A DNA stretch of 58,917 bases, taken from SAR92 clade bacterium. GTDB lineage: Bacteria; Pseudomonadota; Gammaproteobacteria; Pseudomonadales; Porticoccaceae. Shown piece after piece: positions 48,109 to 58,703 of the stretch. Position 1 is the stretch's first letter; the number at the start of each line of letters is the position of its first letter. Both the position numbers and the translations under genes were made by a program. The stretch is from NCBI GenBank assembly GCA_014381985.1, contig JACNKP010000051.1, positions 1-58,917 of the forward strand, written 5' to 3'. The notes under the pieces were generated by a model. The model ran no database searches. It saw only the letters and a program-made list of their open reading frames with translations, and was not told where the DNA came from.

Positions 48109-49782
48109 TTGCTTCTTTCAATTAATATCAGTAATTACACTCTAGTGGAATCTCTTGAAATAGAGTTCTCCAAGGGCACAACGGCTATTACCGGGGAAAC
48201 CGGTGCTGGAAAATCATTGGTGCTTGACGCATTAAGTATGGCACTGGGAGATCGCGCAGACAGTGGCACCATTCGCCACGGCAAAAAACGTGCGGAGATC
48301 TCAGCAACCTTTGATATCAGCTCAATAGAGGATGCTCAACAGTGGATGGAATTACACGACTTTGAGATCGATGAAAGCTGCATTCTACGACGCATTTACA
48401 CCTCAGAAGGCCGATCAAAGGGTTATATCAATGGCCAGCCTTGCACCATGCAGCAGCTCCAACAATTGGGTGATATGGTCGCGGATATTCACAGCCAACA
48501 CGAGCATCAGTCGCTATTGCGCAAAGAGACTCACCGCAAGCTAGTCGATGAGTATGCTTCTGCAGGAGATCTTGCCTCACAAGTCAGCCACCATTTTCGT
48601 GAATGGCACAAAGTAGAAAGAAAGCTGTCAGAATTAATGAATCGCTCTGATGAATTACTCGCACGTAAAGATTTACTTAGCTTTCAGGTCAATGAACTGC
48701 AACAGCTCGATCTCGATCCTATGGTATTGGAAAAGTTAGAAACCGAGCAGCAAACTCTGGCAAATGCCGAACAGATACTGCAAGACAGTCATAGTCTATT
48801 GGCAATCTGCGACCAAACTGAAGGTTTTAACATACGTGATGGACTTAACAGAGCCATCTCTATTTTAACGGGACTCAAGCACAAGCCTGAAGCATTAATG
48901 GGAGCTGAAGAATTACTACAGAGCGGCCTTATACAAGTTGAAGAGGCCATCAATGGAATCGAACATCATATTGATCGCTTTGAGGCAAACCCCCAGCGGC
49001 TGCAGTTGGTAGAAGATCAGCTATCTGTTGTTTTCCAATTAGGCCGCAAGCATAGAGTTAACCCTGACCAATTAGCCGACACCCTTAAGACACTAGAAGT
49101 CGAACTGAGTAGTCTAATGGGTGGCAGTGATAATATTGAATCATTGCAACAGAAACTCGCCGAATTAGCTGCCAACTATGACAGAGCGGCCAACAAACTT
49201 AGTGCCGCTAGAATAAAAGCTGCAGCAACAATGGCGGCAGAGATAAATGAGCAGTTGCATCGACTGTCTATGGAAGGTGCTGAGTTATTAATACAACTTA
49301 CCCCAGTTAATCGCGAAGAATATCGGTCAAGCGGCATGGAAGAAATCGAGTTTCTGTTAGCAACAAACCCAGGTCAACCGCATAAAATGTTGGCCAAAAT
49401 AGCCTCCGGGGGAGAGCTATCTCGTGTAAGTCTGGCCATTCAGGTGGTTGCCGCCAGTCACTCGAAAATCCCTACCCTTGTATTTGATGAGGTGGATGTC
49501 GGGATTGGCGGAAGTACGGCAGATATTGTTGGTCAATTACTCAAGCAGTTAGGTGAACGAGGCCAAGTTATCAGTGTTACTCACCAGCCCCAGGTGGCAG
49601 CGCATGCTCATCACCACTATCGAGCGAGCAAAGTCATTGAAGACAATAATACAGAATCCCTTATGTCGCCCCTTGATCATCAACAGCGAGTGGCAGAGCT
49701 AGCACGCATGCTAGGAGGCGCTAAAATCACCGATCAAACGGTCTCCCATGCTTCTGAATTACTGAGCCTAGCATCGAGCTAG
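48109..49782 (+). CDS. recN: DNA repair protein RecN
   Basis: RecN is an SMC-like ATPase for double-strand-break repair. The 557-residue protein has the Walker A in GTTAITGETGAGKSLVLDAL, coiled-coil arms (about 150-360), the signature LAKIASGGELSRVSLAIQVV and Walker B TLVFDEVDVGIGGSTADIVG, with VISVTHQPQVAAHAHHHY at the end. It starts at TTG (48109), with GGTGA six bases upstream, matching the family N-terminus. I found no CTGT-N8-ACAG LexA box upstream, so SOS control is not evident. It is divergent from grpE, as in E. coli. Confidence 0.96.
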   Translation: MLLSINISNYTLVESLEIEFSKGTTAITGETGAGKSLVLDALSMALGDRADSGTIRHGKKRAEISATFDISSIEDAQQWMELHDFEIDESCILRRIYTSEGRSKGYINGQPCTMQQLQQLGDMVADIHSQHEHQSLLRKETHRKLVDEYASAGDLASQVSHHFREWHKVERKLSELMNRSDELLARKDLLSFQVNELQQLDLDPMVLEKLETEQQTLANAEQILQDSHSLLAICDQTEGFNIRDGLNRAISILTGLKHKPEALMGAEELLQSGLIQVEEAINGIEHHIDRFEANPQRLQLVEDQLSVVFQLGRKHRVNPDQLADTLKTLEVELSSLMGGSDNIESLQQKLAELAANYDRAANKLSAARIKAAATMAAEINEQLHRLSMEGAELLIQLTPVNREEYRSSGMEEIEFLLATNPGQPHKMLAKIASGGELSRVSLAIQVVAASHSKIPTLVFDEVDVGIGGSTADIVGQLLKQLGERGQVISVTHQPQVAAHAHHHYRASKVIEDNNTESLMSPLDHQQRVAELARMLGGAKITDQTVSHASELLSLASS

Positions 49783-49808
49783 CTCGACCAAAATGCCAAA
49801 TTCTAAGC

Positions 49809-49841
49809 AAAAAAAACCCCAGCTAAACACCGGGGTTTTTT
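49809..49841. terminator. Bidirectional terminator between recN and pnp
   Basis: Eight A, CCCC, an eleven-base loop, GGGG and six T form a symmetric intrinsic terminator between two convergent genes. It can serve recN on the plus strand and pnp on the minus strand. Confidence 0.92.
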
Positions 49842-49853
49842 AATAACAAAAAC

Positions 49854-52001
49854 CTATGCGTCCGGCTTTTGCTCTGTCTCTGCAGCTTCAGTTGGTGCCG
49901 CTTCAGGCACTGTCCCTTCTTCTATCTGCGCTTCCTTGATAGATAGCTTAACGCGGCCACGATTATCGATTTCTGTAACCTTAACACGAACGTCTTGTCC
50001 TTCAGTCAGATAATCAGTCACCTTAGCAACACGTTCCTGAGCGATCTGAGAAATATGAACCAGACCATCAGTACCCGGCATAAAGTTAACAAAGGCACCG
50101 AAGTCTACGATACGAACAACTTTGCCGTCATAGATAGTACCCGGCTCAGGATCAGCAACAATAGCTCTGATCGCATCCATTGCAGCATTCAAACTGTCAG
50201 TATCTTCTGAATAAATTTTCACTGCACCATCGTCATTAATGTCGATGGTTGAATTGTGCTCTTCACATAGACCACGAATAGTCGCTCCACCCTTACCAAT
50301 AACATCACGGATCTTATCTGAATCAATTTGCAACATACCCATACGTGGCGCTGTTTCTGCAACTTCATCACGACCAGAACTAAGTACTTTGTTCATCTCT
50401 CCAAGAATATAAAGGCGAGCTTCCTTAGCCTGATCAAGAGCAATTTCCATAATTTCTTCAGTGATACCTTCAATTTTGATATCCATCTGCAATGCAGTTA
50501 TGCCAGCAGCAGTTCCGGCGACTTTAAAGTCCATATCACCAAGATGATCTTCATCACCTAAAATATCAGTCAGCACGGCGAACCCCGCGTCTTCTTTAAC
50601 TAGACCCATAGCAATACCAGCAACAGGTGCTTTTAAAGGTACGCCAGCATCCATTAATGCCAAACTTGAACCGCACACAGATGCCATAGAGCTAGAGCCG
50701 TTAGACTCAGTAATTTCTGACACTACACGAATGGCGTAAGGAAACTCTTCAGGGTTAGGCAATACCGCATTAATACCACGACGAGCCAAACGACCATGAC
50801 CTACTTCCCGACGACTAGTAAAACCGATACGTCCACACTCACCTACTGAATAAGGGGGAAAGTTATAGTGCAGCATGAAAGGGTCATCGCGACGACCCTC
50901 AAGAGCATCAATCATCTGAGAATCACGAGTAGAACCAAGTGTCGCAGCAACAATCGCCTGAGTCTCGCCACGAGTAAATAGCGCCGAACCATGAACTCGG
51001 TCAAGGATACCTACCTCAACGTTAATTCCACGAACTGTTTTAGTGTCACGCCCATCAATACGTGGCTCACCACGAATGATTCGGCCACGAACAATATTTT
51101 TCTCGAGCTTTTTAAACGCGTCTTTTAAATCATCAGCTGAATGGCCATCATCTGAAGCTAATTCAGCTGTCGCACGATCACGAAGAGCATTTACACTAAC
51201 CACGCGAGCCTGCTTATCAACCACCTGATAGGCAGCGTCCAATTCGGCGCCTACAGTAGCCGTCAATGCCGCCTTTAGATCAGCGTTCTCTTCTTCTACT
51301 TGCCAATCCCAACGTGGCTTACCGGCTTCAGCAACCAGTTCTTCGATGACACTAATCACTGTCTGCATTTCTTGATGTGCGAACAATACACCGCCCAACA
51401 TTGTATCTTCAGATAGCTCGCTAGCTTCAGATTCAACCATTAGAACTGCGTCTTTAGTACCAGCTACAATCATATCCAGTGAAGATTCAGCAAGCTCACT
51501 ATAGGTTGGATTGAGCAGATAGCCTTGCTCTTCTGTATATCCTACTCGAGCGCCGCCAATGGGACCATTAAAAGGAATACCCGATATAGAGAGCGCAGCT
51601 GAAGTACCAATCATTGCTGCAATATCTGGATCGATATTTTTCTCAGCAGACATTACAGTACAGACAACCTGCACTTCATTCTTAAAGCCGTTGGGGAAAA
51701 GAGGACGGATAGGCCGATCAATAAGACGAGAGGTCAACGTTTCTTTCTCATTTGGACGACCTTCACGCTTAAAGAAACCACCAGGAATTTTTCCTGCAGC
51801 GTAAGCCTTCTCAATATAGTGAACACCCAGCGGGAAAAAATCCATACCCGCCTTAGCTTCTCTTGCACCAACAACAGTGCAAAGCACTGAGGTATTATCG
51901 ATTGAACATAGAACTGCACCGGTTGCCTGTCGAGCAATCCGGCCAGTCTCTAAAGTAACGGTATGATTACCGTATTGAAACTTCTTAATTAAAGGATTCA
52001 T
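49854..52001 (-). CDS. pnp: Polyribonucleotide nucleotidyltransferase (PNPase)
   Basis: PNPase is a trimeric phosphorolytic 3'-5' exoribonuclease and degradosome component. The 715 residues hold two RNase PH domains (first from [18 protein letters not shown]; second with [15 protein letters not shown] and [20 protein letters not shown], carrying catalytic aspartates), a KH domain ([20 protein letters not shown]) and an S1 domain ([20 protein letters not shown]). AAGG precedes the ATG. A long leader hairpin suggests RNase III-dependent autoregulation as in E. coli. Confidence 0.98.
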   Translation of the reverse strand: MNPLIKKFQYGNHTVTLETGRIARQATGAVLCSIDNTSVLCTVVGAREAKAGMDFFPLGVHYIEKAYAAGKIPGGFFKREGRPNEKETLTSRLIDRPIRPLFPNGFKNEVQVVCTVMSAEKNIDPDIAAMIGTSAALSISGIPFNGPIGGARVGYTEEQGYLLNPTYSELAESSLDMIVAGTKDAVLMVESEASELSEDTMLGGVLFAHQEMQTVISVIEELVAEAGKPRWDWQVEEENADLKAALTATVGAELDAAYQVVDKQARVVSVNALRDRATAELASDDGHSADDLKDAFKKLEKNIVRGRIIRGEPRIDGRDTKTVRGINVEVGILDRVHGSALFTRGETQAIVAATLGSTRDSQMIDALEGRRDDPFMLHYNFPPYSVGECGRIGFTSRREVGHGRLARRGINAVLPNPEEFPYAIRVVSEITESNGSSSMASVCGSSLALMDAGVPLKAPVAGIAMGLVKEDAGFAVLTDILGDEDHLGDMDFKVAGTAAGITALQMDIKIEGITEEIMEIALDQAKEARLYILGEMNKVLSSGRDEVAETAPRMGMLQIDSDKIRDVIGKGGATIRGLCEEHNSTIDINDDGAVKIYSEDTDSLNAAMDAIRAIVADPEPGTIYDGKVVRIVDFGAFVNFMPGTDGLVHISQIAQERVAKVTDYLTEGQDVRVKVTEIDNRGRVKLSIKEAQIEEGTVPEAAPTEAAETEQKPDA

Positions 52002-52055
52002 AATTTTACCTTTGTTTATTTACCTTATGGCGCCTTACTGAGGTTCTGATAGTGC

Positions 52056-52112
52056 GCTGCTCGGGTTACTTATAACGACCAGAAAATGGCAGTCATAAGT
52101 AACTCGATCAGC
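52056..52112 (-). promoter_or_regulatory. Long pnp leader hairpin (RNase III-type site)
   Basis: A 57-base stem-loop lies 55 bases upstream of pnp. A 12-base core stem (52065-52076 with 52092-52103, one wobble pair) is extended outward by TCG/CGA-type and GCTG/CAGC pairs with single mismatches, and inward by CCA/TGG. Long near-perfect stems here are the RNase III cleavage site for pnp autoregulation in E. coli; function here is by analogy. Confidence 0.75.
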
Positions 52113-52161
52113 ATAGACACAGACATCCTGTTCAGACGATTAAATTATGCGCTCATTAACA

Positions 52162-52188
52162 GTGCGGCCCCGATTGAAGGAGCCGCAC
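52162..52188 (-). terminator. rpsO 3' hairpin
   Basis: GTGCGGCTCC and GGGGCCGCAC on the minus strand form a 10-base stem (one G-U pair) with a 7-base loop, ten bases after the rpsO stop. No T-run follows, so it is a weak terminator or a 3' stabiliser that allows read-through into pnp. Confidence 0.7.
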
Positions 52189-52197
52189 CATGAACAC

Positions 52198-52467
52198 TTA
52201 TCGCCGTAAACCTAGCTTCTTAATTAGCTGACTATAGCGCTCGATATTTTTACTCTTCAAATAATCGAGTAATTTACGTCGCTGATTAACCATACGAATT
52301 AAACCGCGCCGTGAGTGGTGGTCTTTCTTATGATCGCCAAAATGGCCCTGTAGCTTATTGATATTTACGGTTAGCAATGCAACCTGAACTTCAGGTGAAC
52401 CTGTATCATTTTCACAGGTAGCATGTTCCGCTACGATTGCTGCTTTTTCTTCTGCACTTAGTGCCAT
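52198..52467 (-). CDS. rpsO: 30S ribosomal protein S15
   Basis: S15 binds the 16S rRNA central domain. The 89-residue product has the family core [40 protein letters not shown] and [19 protein letters not shown] use ATG at 52467 with GGAG upstream (start [16 protein letters not shown]), which equals the E. coli length. The gene lies between truB and pnp as in enterobacteria and pseudomonads. Confidence 0.98.
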   Translation of the reverse strand: MALSAEEKAAIVAEHATCENDTGSPEVQVALLTVNINKLQGHFGDHKKDHHSRRGLIRMVNQRRKLLDYLKSKNIERYSQLIKKLGLRR

Positions 52468-52543
52468 GATGATTTTCTCCAATATGCGAATTAAAAAAAT
52501 TCAGACTTGCCCGCGCATATTTACAGACAACCTAACTTGATTT

Positions 52544-52561
52544 CTGACGCTACTGCGTCAG
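52544..52561. repeat. Perfect hairpin in the rpsO leader region
   Basis: CTGACGC, four bases and GCGTCAG form a perfect 7-base stem in the truB-rpsO gap, next to a CCTTAATAAGG palindrome. There is no T-run on either side. It could be a leader element of rpsO or a processing site. The same arm sequences recur in the rimP leader. Confidence 0.55.
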
Positions 52562-52634
52562 CCTTAATAAGGTAATAGATTAACTACTACCTAAATTCTT
52601 CAATTACTAACTTTAAGAGTCTTACTGCAGAGCT

Positions 52635-53579
52635 CTAAGCTCCCTCAACCACTAAACGTTTTGGCGCTACCTTGCCATCATCCGTCACTTCACCAACACC
52701 CAAAAAGTCCCCGCCTTCGCGAAAGACGCGCACTATATCCCCTTCTTGGCCATTACGAAAGGCCTGTGGCGACATTACTGCCTGTCCTAGCTGGAAATAG
52801 CTGGCCACAATTGGTGATAATTCAACCGCCATTCTATCTGCAACAGCAATTTCCATCGGCTTTAGTAGGTGATCTAGCCCACAAGGCTCTATGTTCTTCC
52901 TTAGTATCTCCAACTCATCAAGAGTTACCGTCTGATCATCGGCAAATGGTCCAGCAATATGTCGGTGTAGCGCGCTAACGTGAGCCCCGCAGCCCAACAG
53001 CTCTCCCAAATCTTCCGCCAAACTTCGAACATAGGTTCCCTTGCTAACATGCACTTCTACATCAATTTGTGCTATTTTCCCGGGTCGAAAGGCGAGTATT
53101 TTATAACTTAAAACGTTTATTGCCCTAGCTTCTCGCTCCACCACAATGCCCTGCCGGGCAAGTTTATAAAGCGGCTGCCCATTATGCTTTAACGCCGAAT
53201 ACATAGAGGGTATTTGCTTGATTTCCCCCCTAAACGCCTCAACCCCTTTTTCAATTTTCTTAAGAGTGATCAACGAGGCGTCCTGCTCTCCTCGAATCGC
53301 ACCATCAGAGTCACCTGTTTCGGTACTGACGCCCAAGGTGAAAGTGCTTAGATAATGCTTATCTGAATCTAACAGAAACTGACTAAACTTCGTCGCCTCT
53401 CCCAAGCAAATAGGTAGAACACCCGTCGCCAAAGGATCAAGACTGCCAGTATGCCCAGCCTTATTCGCGTCAAATAAATTTTTTACTCTTTGCAGAGCTT
53501 GATTTGAGGATAATCCCAGGGGTTTATTCAGTAAAAATATACCATTGATCGAACGACCACGATTACGCCGACGAGACAA
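52635..53579 (-). CDS. truB: tRNA pseudouridine(55) synthase TruB
   Basis: TruB makes pseudouridine 55 in the T-loop of all tRNAs. The 314-residue protein has INGIFLLNKPLGLSSNQALQ, the catalytic aspartate in AGHTGSLDPLATGVLPICLG, the KTYV-like SKGTYVRSLAEDLGELLGCG and a C-terminal PUA-like region. It begins 5 bases after rbfA. The basic N-terminus SRRRNRGRS is normal. Confidence 0.97.
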   Translation of the reverse strand: MSRRRNRGRSINGIFLLNKPLGLSSNQALQRVKNLFDANKAGHTGSLDPLATGVLPICLGEATKFSQFLLDSDKHYLSTFTLGVSTETGDSDGAIRGEQDASLITLKKIEKGVEAFRGEIKQIPSMYSALKHNGQPLYKLARQGIVVEREARAINVLSYKILAFRPGKIAQIDVEVHVSKGTYVRSLAEDLGELLGCGAHVSALHRHIAGPFADDQTVTLDELEILRKNIEPCGLDHLLKPMEIAVADRMAVELSPIVASYFQLGQAVMSPQAFRNGQEGDIVRVFREGGDFLGVGEVTDDGKVAPKRLVVEGA

Positions 53580-53584
53580 GCTTA

Positions 53585-53965
53585 CTAACCCTCTTGCTCT
53601 GCATCAGGTTGCGTTGATATAGCATAATCAATCAATGCAGATAGATGCTGCCCGCGGCGACCACTTTCATCGAACAAAAAAGTGAGTTTGGGCGTGATGC
53701 GTAACTTTATACTGCCAGCAAGCAATTTACGTAAATAACCTGACGCACCATTCAATGCCGCCATGGCCTCGTCTATTTCTTTTTGGGAATGATCGCCTAC
53801 AAAGGTGACATGAATCTTGGCATACGCTAAATCTCGACTAACATCAACATCAGTGACGCTGACCATACCCACTCGTGGATCACGAACTTCATCTCGAATC
53901 AATACCGCCAACTCTTGTTGGACGGCGTCTGAAACACGTTCTGCTCGGGTAAATTCTCTTGGCAT
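53585..53965 (-). CDS. rbfA: 30S ribosome-binding factor RbfA
   Basis: RbfA binds the 30S precursor and supports 16S 5'-end maturation, especially in the cold. The 126 residues form a KH-like fold: REFTRAERVSDAVQQELAVL, VRDPRVGMVSVTDVDVSRDL, AYAKIHVTFVG and LRITPKLTFLFDESGRRGQH. It lies 47 bases after infB and just ahead of truB. Confidence 0.96.
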   Translation of the reverse strand: MPREFTRAERVSDAVQQELAVLIRDEVRDPRVGMVSVTDVDVSRDLAYAKIHVTFVGDHSQKEIDEAMAALNGASGYLRKLLAGSIKLRITPKLTFLFDESGRRGQHLSALIDYAISTQPDAEQEG

Positions 53966-54012
53966 AGCAGTCTTTAATTACACCTGATTGAATGTCGTTT
54001 GCAAAGCTTCAC

Positions 54013-56616
54013 TTAAAGAGAGCGCTTCACTTGAGTAACGTCGTATACCTCAATGAGATCGCCAGCCTTAACATCATTGTAGTCCTTGACTCCAACACCA
54101 CACTCCATACCGTTACGGACTTCAGTAGCTTCATCTTTAAATCGACGCAAGGATTCCAACTCACCTTGATAGATGACCACGTCATCGCGTAGAACACGTA
54201 TTGGTTTGCTTCGGAACACTGTACCTTCAATAACCATGCAACCAGCAATAGCGCCAAACTTAGGCGAGCGGAAAACATCGCGAACCTCAGCTATGCCTAC
54301 AATCTCTTCACGAGTCTCTGGTGCTAACATGCCTGAAAGGGCTAACTTTACCTCGTCTAGAAGGTTATAAATAATACTGTAATAGCGCACTTCCACTTCT
54401 TCTTTTTCTGCCAGCCCTCTGGCAGCGCCACCAGCTCTTACGTTGAAGCCTAAAACGATGGCCCCCGTTGTAATCGCGAGATTAATATCCGATTCGGTGA
54501 TACCACCTACACCCGACGCGACAATATCAACAGCTACTTCATCTGTGGCAAAATCGTTCAGTGCGCTATTAATCGCTTCCAAAGATCCACGAACATCAGT
54601 TTTTACAATTAGATTTAACTTGCTTACTTGATCAGCGCCCATATCCGTAAACATATTTTCTAGTTTAGCGGCCTGCTGCCTAGACATACGGTCATGGCGA
54701 GACTTAGTCACCCGCAAATCGGCAATTTCTTTCGCTTTACGCTCATCTTCAACGACAAAAAACTCATCACCCGCGTTAGGGGCCTCATCCAAACCTAATA
54801 TCTCAACAGGTATCGACGGGCCAGCATCACGGATCGGTTTTTTCATTTCATCAGTCATCGCTCGAATCTTACCAACGCTCTCGCCGGCCAAGATAAAGTC
54901 ACCCTTACGCAAAGTGCCTTGCTGAACCAGCGCTGTTGCGACAACACCTTTACCTTTGTCCACCCGAGCTTCAACAATCACACCGCGAGCTGGTACGTCG
55001 ACAGGTGCTGTTAACTCAAGTAACTCCGCTTGCAGAAGCACCGCTTCAAGTAATTCTTCAATGCCGTCACCAGTCTCTGCAGAGACTTTAATAAACTGAG
55101 TATCGCCGCCCCACTCTTCAGGGATAACATCTTTGGCACCCAATTCACTAGTAACCCTCTCTGGGTCAGCGCCTTCTTTATCCATTTTATTAATGGCAAC
55201 CACTAGAGGTACTCCAGCAGCACGCGCGTGCTGGATAGCTTCTTCAGTTTGCGGCATAACACCATCATCAGCGGCAACCACCAAAATAACCACATCAGTG
55301 GCCTGCGCCCCTCGAGCTCGCATTGCTGTAAAGGCTGCGTGACCTGGAGTGTCTAAGAAAGTCACCATCCCTTTAGGTGTATTAACATGGTAGGCACCAA
55401 TATGCTGCGTAATACCGCCCGCTTCGCCGGAGGCTACATGGGTTTTTTTAATACGATCTAGTAATGATGTTTTACCATGATCAACATGGCCCATCACGGT
55501 AACGATAGGCGCTCTCGGCTCAGCATTAGTTTGACTCTCAACGACATTAAACTGTTTGTTTAATTCGTCTTCGACAGTATCTTCAACGGCAGCAATCGGG
55601 CGATGACCCAGCTCTTCGACAACCAGAAAGGCCGTCTCCTGGTCAATCACCTGCTCCATATCAGCCATAACACCTAATTTCATCAACTCCTTAATAACTA
55701 ACCTCGCCTTAATCGACATTTTCAGCGCAAGATCAGAGACCGTTAATTCCTCTGGAACTGCAACGTCCAGAATCTTTTTGTCAACGGGCCTTTTAAACGT
55801 ATGCTTGTTATCTATTTTTAACACCGCGGCTGTTGTTCTAAGGCGACTCCCTCTTTTCTTATCGTCGCCACCGTCATCTAGCTGCAAACGACCTTTCTTT
55901 TTACCTGGCTTACCAAGAGGTTTTTTCGCTTTTTTAGCTAATTTATCTTCATCGTCGTCTATCGACTTACCATGCCTGCGCGCCTTGTCTTGAACAGGTT
56001 CAGAGGCTGGTGTAGCAACATGCTTAGTTGTTTTCCCAGCTTTTTTCGCCTCGTCACTTTCAAGAGCTGACGCCGCTTCTGTAGCTTTGCGGGCCTCATC
56101 GTCAAGCTTTCCTTTAGCCGCTTGCTCTACAGCAACTAGGGCATCGCTCTCAATTTTACGTCGATTAGCAATGGCAGCAAGACGCTTCTCTTCAACATCA
56201 TCTGTTCCAGAGCCCTTTTTCACTGTTGGCTCTTCTACTGCTGCCTGTGCAGCAGCAGCTTCTGCTTCTGCTGCTTCTCTCGCTTTGACTTCGAGCTCTA
56301 TATCTGCCTGTGCCTGCAATTCTTCATCGCTGCGTTTAATATAGGTACGCTTTTTACGCACTTCGATGTTGACCGTCTTGCGATTTGCGGATCTCAGCGT
56401 ACTAACAGTTTTACGGCGCAGAGTGATCTTCTTAGGCTCACCTGTATTTTCGCCATGAAGCCCTTTTAAGTAAACCAATAAGGTCTGCTTTTCTTCATCA
56501 GAGACATTAGCATCTGCAGAACTATGGTTAAGTCCCGCCTCTTTCATTTGCATAAGCAAACGATCGACAGATGCGCCCACTGTTTTTGCTAATTCAGTTA
56601 CTGTAACTTCAGCCAT
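54013..56616 (-). CDS. infB: Translation initiation factor IF-2
   Basis: IF-2 is the GTPase that places initiator tRNA on the 30S subunit. The 867-residue protein has an IF2_N domain at the start ([20 protein letters not shown]), a long charged Ala/Lys/Glu-rich linker (about 95-260), a second N domain, the G domain with [34 protein letters not shown] and [15 protein letters not shown], and C-terminal domains III-IV ([20 protein letters not shown]). It follows nusA after 28 bases; its partner initiator tRNA gene stands at the head of the same cluster. Confidence 0.98.
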   Translation of the reverse strand: MAEVTVTELAKTVGASVDRLLMQMKEAGLNHSSADANVSDEEKQTLLVYLKGLHGENTGEPKKITLRRKTVSTLRSANRKTVNIEVRKKRTYIKRSDEELQAQADIELEVKAREAAEAEAAAAQAAVEEPTVKKGSGTDDVEEKRLAAIANRRKIESDALVAVEQAAKGKLDDEARKATEAASALESDEAKKAGKTTKHVATPASEPVQDKARRHGKSIDDDEDKLAKKAKKPLGKPGKKKGRLQLDDGGDDKKRGSRLRTTAAVLKIDNKHTFKRPVDKKILDVAVPEELTVSDLALKMSIKARLVIKELMKLGVMADMEQVIDQETAFLVVEELGHRPIAAVEDTVEDELNKQFNVVESQTNAEPRAPIVTVMGHVDHGKTSLLDRIKKTHVASGEAGGITQHIGAYHVNTPKGMVTFLDTPGHAAFTAMRARGAQATDVVILVVAADDGVMPQTEEAIQHARAAGVPLVVAINKMDKEGADPERVTSELGAKDVIPEEWGGDTQFIKVSAETGDGIEELLEAVLLQAELLELTAPVDVPARGVIVEARVDKGKGVVATALVQQGTLRKGDFILAGESVGKIRAMTDEMKKPIRDAGPSIPVEILGLDEAPNAGDEFFVVEDERKAKEIADLRVTKSRHDRMSRQQAAKLENMFTDMGADQVSKLNLIVKTDVRGSLEAINSALNDFATDEVAVDIVASGVGGITESDINLAITTGAIVLGFNVRAGGAARGLAEKEEVEVRYYSIIYNLLDEVKLALSGMLAPETREEIVGIAEVRDVFRSPKFGAIAGCMVIEGTVFRSKPIRVLRDDVVIYQGELESLRRFKDEATEVRNGMECGVGVKDYNDVKAGDLIEVYDVTQVKRSL

Positions 56617-56644
56617 CAGTTATCCTCTATTACCGCCGGATTAA

Positions 56645-58141
56645 TTACTCACCTTGCTCTTCAGCAAACCAAGGTGCACGTGCAGTCATAATTAATGCTG
56701 CGGCTTTTTCTTCGTCCATATCTTCAACATCCATAAGCTCGTCAACAGCTTGCTCAGCGAGATCTTCCATGGTGATAATATTTTTTGCCGCTAATTTATA
56801 GGCTAATGCTTTATCTATGCCTTCCATTTCCAACAAATCATCTGCTGGTTCAGAGTTCGACAACTCTTCTTCACTGGCAAGAGCTCTAGTCAGTAAAGCG
56901 TCTTTTGCCCTAGCGCGTAGTTCTTCTGCAATATCTTCATCAAAACCTTCAATAGCGCTCATCTCTTCGAGGGGTACATAGGCCACCTCTTCAACACTAG
57001 TAAAGCCTTCCTCGACAAGCACTACCGCAACGTCTTCGTCAACATCCAGTGCCTTCATTAAGCTTTCAATAAAGTTTGATGATTCAGCCTCTTGCTTTTC
57101 TAACGCGTCTTCAACAGTCATTACGTTAATGGCCCAACCAGTCAACTCAGAGGCAAGGCGAACATTTTGACCGCCCTTCCCAATAGCCTGAGCTAAGTTA
57201 TCAGCTTGCACCGCAACATCCATAGAATGAGTGTCTTCATCAACAATCAATGACTCAACCTCTGCTGGCGCCATTGCGTTAATGACTAACTGTGCAGGGT
57301 TATCATCCCACAAGATAATATCAACTCGCTCATCGTCTAAGTCATTTGAAACCGCCTGGACCCGAGCTCCACGCATGCCGACGCAAGCGCCAACTGGATC
57401 AATCCGCGCATCCTTGCTTTTAACAGCAATCTTAGCGCGCTGACCGGGATCCCGAGCCGCGCCCTTGATTTCGATAATTCCTTCTGAAATTTCAGGCACT
57501 TCAATTTCAAATAATTTAACTAACATTTCAGGTGTAGCGCGAGACACTAAAAGCTGCGGACCACGAGTCTCTTCTCTAATACCCAGCAAAATAACTCGAG
57601 TTCGGTCATTAATACGAAATATTTCTCGTCCAACAAGCTCTTCACGAGGCAGCATACCTTCGGCATTTTCACCGAAATCTACCACAATATGATCTCGTGT
57701 TACCTTTTTAACAGTTCCGTTAAGTAGCTCACCAACACGATGCTTAAAGCGATTGACAACCAACTCACGTTCAGCATCCTTTACACGCTGAACAATAACT
57801 TGCTTAGCCGTTTGTGCCGCTATACGACCAAACACAATATTCTCGACGCTTTCTTCGAACGTATCACCTACTTTCAACGTCGGATCTTTTTCGATCGCCT
57901 CTTCAGTCGTAAACTGAGTACCAAGTTCAGCCATAACATCGTCTGCAACAACGTCCCACCAACGAAAAGAATCATAATCGCCTGTCTCTCTATCGATCAC
58001 CACGCGAATATTAGCGCCCTCTTCGTAGCGTTTTTTTGTTGCTGTTGCCAATGCCTGCTCAATCGCTTCAAAAATTATCTCTTGGTCCACACCCTTTTCA
58101 TTGGATACGGCCTCTGCAACCATTAAAATTTCTTTACTCAT
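56645..58141 (-). CDS. nusA: Transcription termination/antitermination factor NusA
   Basis: NusA modulates pausing, termination and antitermination. The 498 residues hold the RNAP-binding N-terminal domain (1 to about 130), S1 (LLNGTVKKVTRDHIVVDFGE), KH1/KH2 (RIDPVGACVGMRGARVQAVS, AIGKGGQNVRLASELTGW) and two acidic helical repeats at the C-terminus (about 365-495; LVEEGFTSVEEVAYVPLEEM). The duplicated C-terminal repeat matches E. coli NusA (495 residues). NusA itself is a plausible regulator of the hairpin-rich leader upstream. Confidence 0.98.
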   Translation of the reverse strand: MSKEILMVAEAVSNEKGVDQEIIFEAIEQALATATKKRYEEGANIRVVIDRETGDYDSFRWWDVVADDVMAELGTQFTTEEAIEKDPTLKVGDTFEESVENIVFGRIAAQTAKQVIVQRVKDAERELVVNRFKHRVGELLNGTVKKVTRDHIVVDFGENAEGMLPREELVGREIFRINDRTRVILLGIREETRGPQLLVSRATPEMLVKLFEIEVPEISEGIIEIKGAARDPGQRAKIAVKSKDARIDPVGACVGMRGARVQAVSNDLDDERVDIILWDDNPAQLVINAMAPAEVESLIVDEDTHSMDVAVQADNLAQAIGKGGQNVRLASELTGWAINVMTVEDALEKQEAESSNFIESLMKALDVDEDVAVVLVEEGFTSVEEVAYVPLEEMSAIEGFDEDIAEELRARAKDALLTRALASEEELSNSEPADDLLEMEGIDKALAYKLAAKNIITMEDLAEQAVDELMDVEDMDEEKAAALIMTARAPWFAEEQGE

Positions 58142-58160
58142 TTAATAAACTCCACATGCC

Positions 58161-58619
58161 TCAAAATCGAGGAACCACGTTAGCCTTTTCTATAGCTTCA
58201 ACCGGAAACAGAAATTCATGATCTGTCACCACCATAACAATTTCATCGCCATCAACTGCAGTTAAACGGCCCTTAAAGTTGCGCCTACCCTCGTATGGGA
58301 ATCGCAATTTAAGTGAAATGTCCTCACCAACAAACTTTTGGTAATGTCCGATCTCGTATAACGGACGATCCATACCTGGAGAAGATACCTCTAAAATATA
58401 TTCACCATTAATAACATCTTCAACATCAAGTGTACTGCTGCATTGACGACTGACTTTCTCGCAATCTTCGATGCCGATTAAGTCATCTTGTCGATCAATG
58501 AAAATTCTTAACAATTTAGTCTTAGCACCAGATTGCAAGTCAACACCCCAAAGCTGGCATCCCAAGGCCTCAATCACTGGCTGCAGTAACTCTTTTATCT
58601 TAACGTCGGCCACAGCCAT
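58161..58619 (-). CDS. rimP: Ribosome maturation factor RimP
   Basis: RimP is needed for 30S assembly. The 152-residue product shows VIEALGCQLWGVDLQSGAKT, LLRIFIDRQDDLIGIEDCEK, EYILEVSSPGMDRPLYEIGH and a C-terminal SH3-like domain. The ATG at 58619 is preceded by AGGAG; the open frame upstream crosses a terminator hairpin and is not coding. It is first in rimP-nusA-infB-rbfA-truB-rpsO-pnp and starts about 20 bases after an intrinsic terminator. Confidence 0.96.
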   Translation of the reverse strand: MAVADVKIKELLQPVIEALGCQLWGVDLQSGAKTKLLRIFIDRQDDLIGIEDCEKVSRQCSSTLDVEDVINGEYILEVSSPGMDRPLYEIGHYQKFVGEDISLKLRFPYEGRRNFKGRLTAVDGDEIVMVVTDHEFLFPVEAIEKANVVPRF

Positions 58620-58637
58620 CGCACTCTCCTGACAAAC

Positions 58638-58660
58638 AAAAAATGGGCCGTGGCCCATTT
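58638..58660 (-). terminator. Intrinsic terminator immediately upstream of rimP
   Basis: On the minus strand AAATGGGC, a CACG loop and GCCCATTT run into a T-tract of six or more. It ends about 20 bases before the rimP ATG. Transcripts entering from the tRNA side must read through it, as described for the metY-rimP region of E. coli. Confidence 0.9.
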
Positions 58661-58674
58661 ATCTTATGCTAAAG

Positions 58675-58694
58675 AAAAGCCCCAATATGGGGCT
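58675..58694 (-). terminator. First terminator after the initiator tRNA
   Basis: On the minus strand AGCCCC, ATATT and GGGGCT are followed by TTTTC. It is a compact stem with a short T-run, located between the tRNA and the second terminator. Confidence 0.8.
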
Positions 58695-58703
58695 CCTCGA
58701 TTT

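Noticed and set aside
56087-56344. Ser/Ala-rich plus-strand ORFs antisense to infB and nusA
   Set aside because: Antisense shadows of the Ala/Lys/Glu linker of infB; no start signals or homology.
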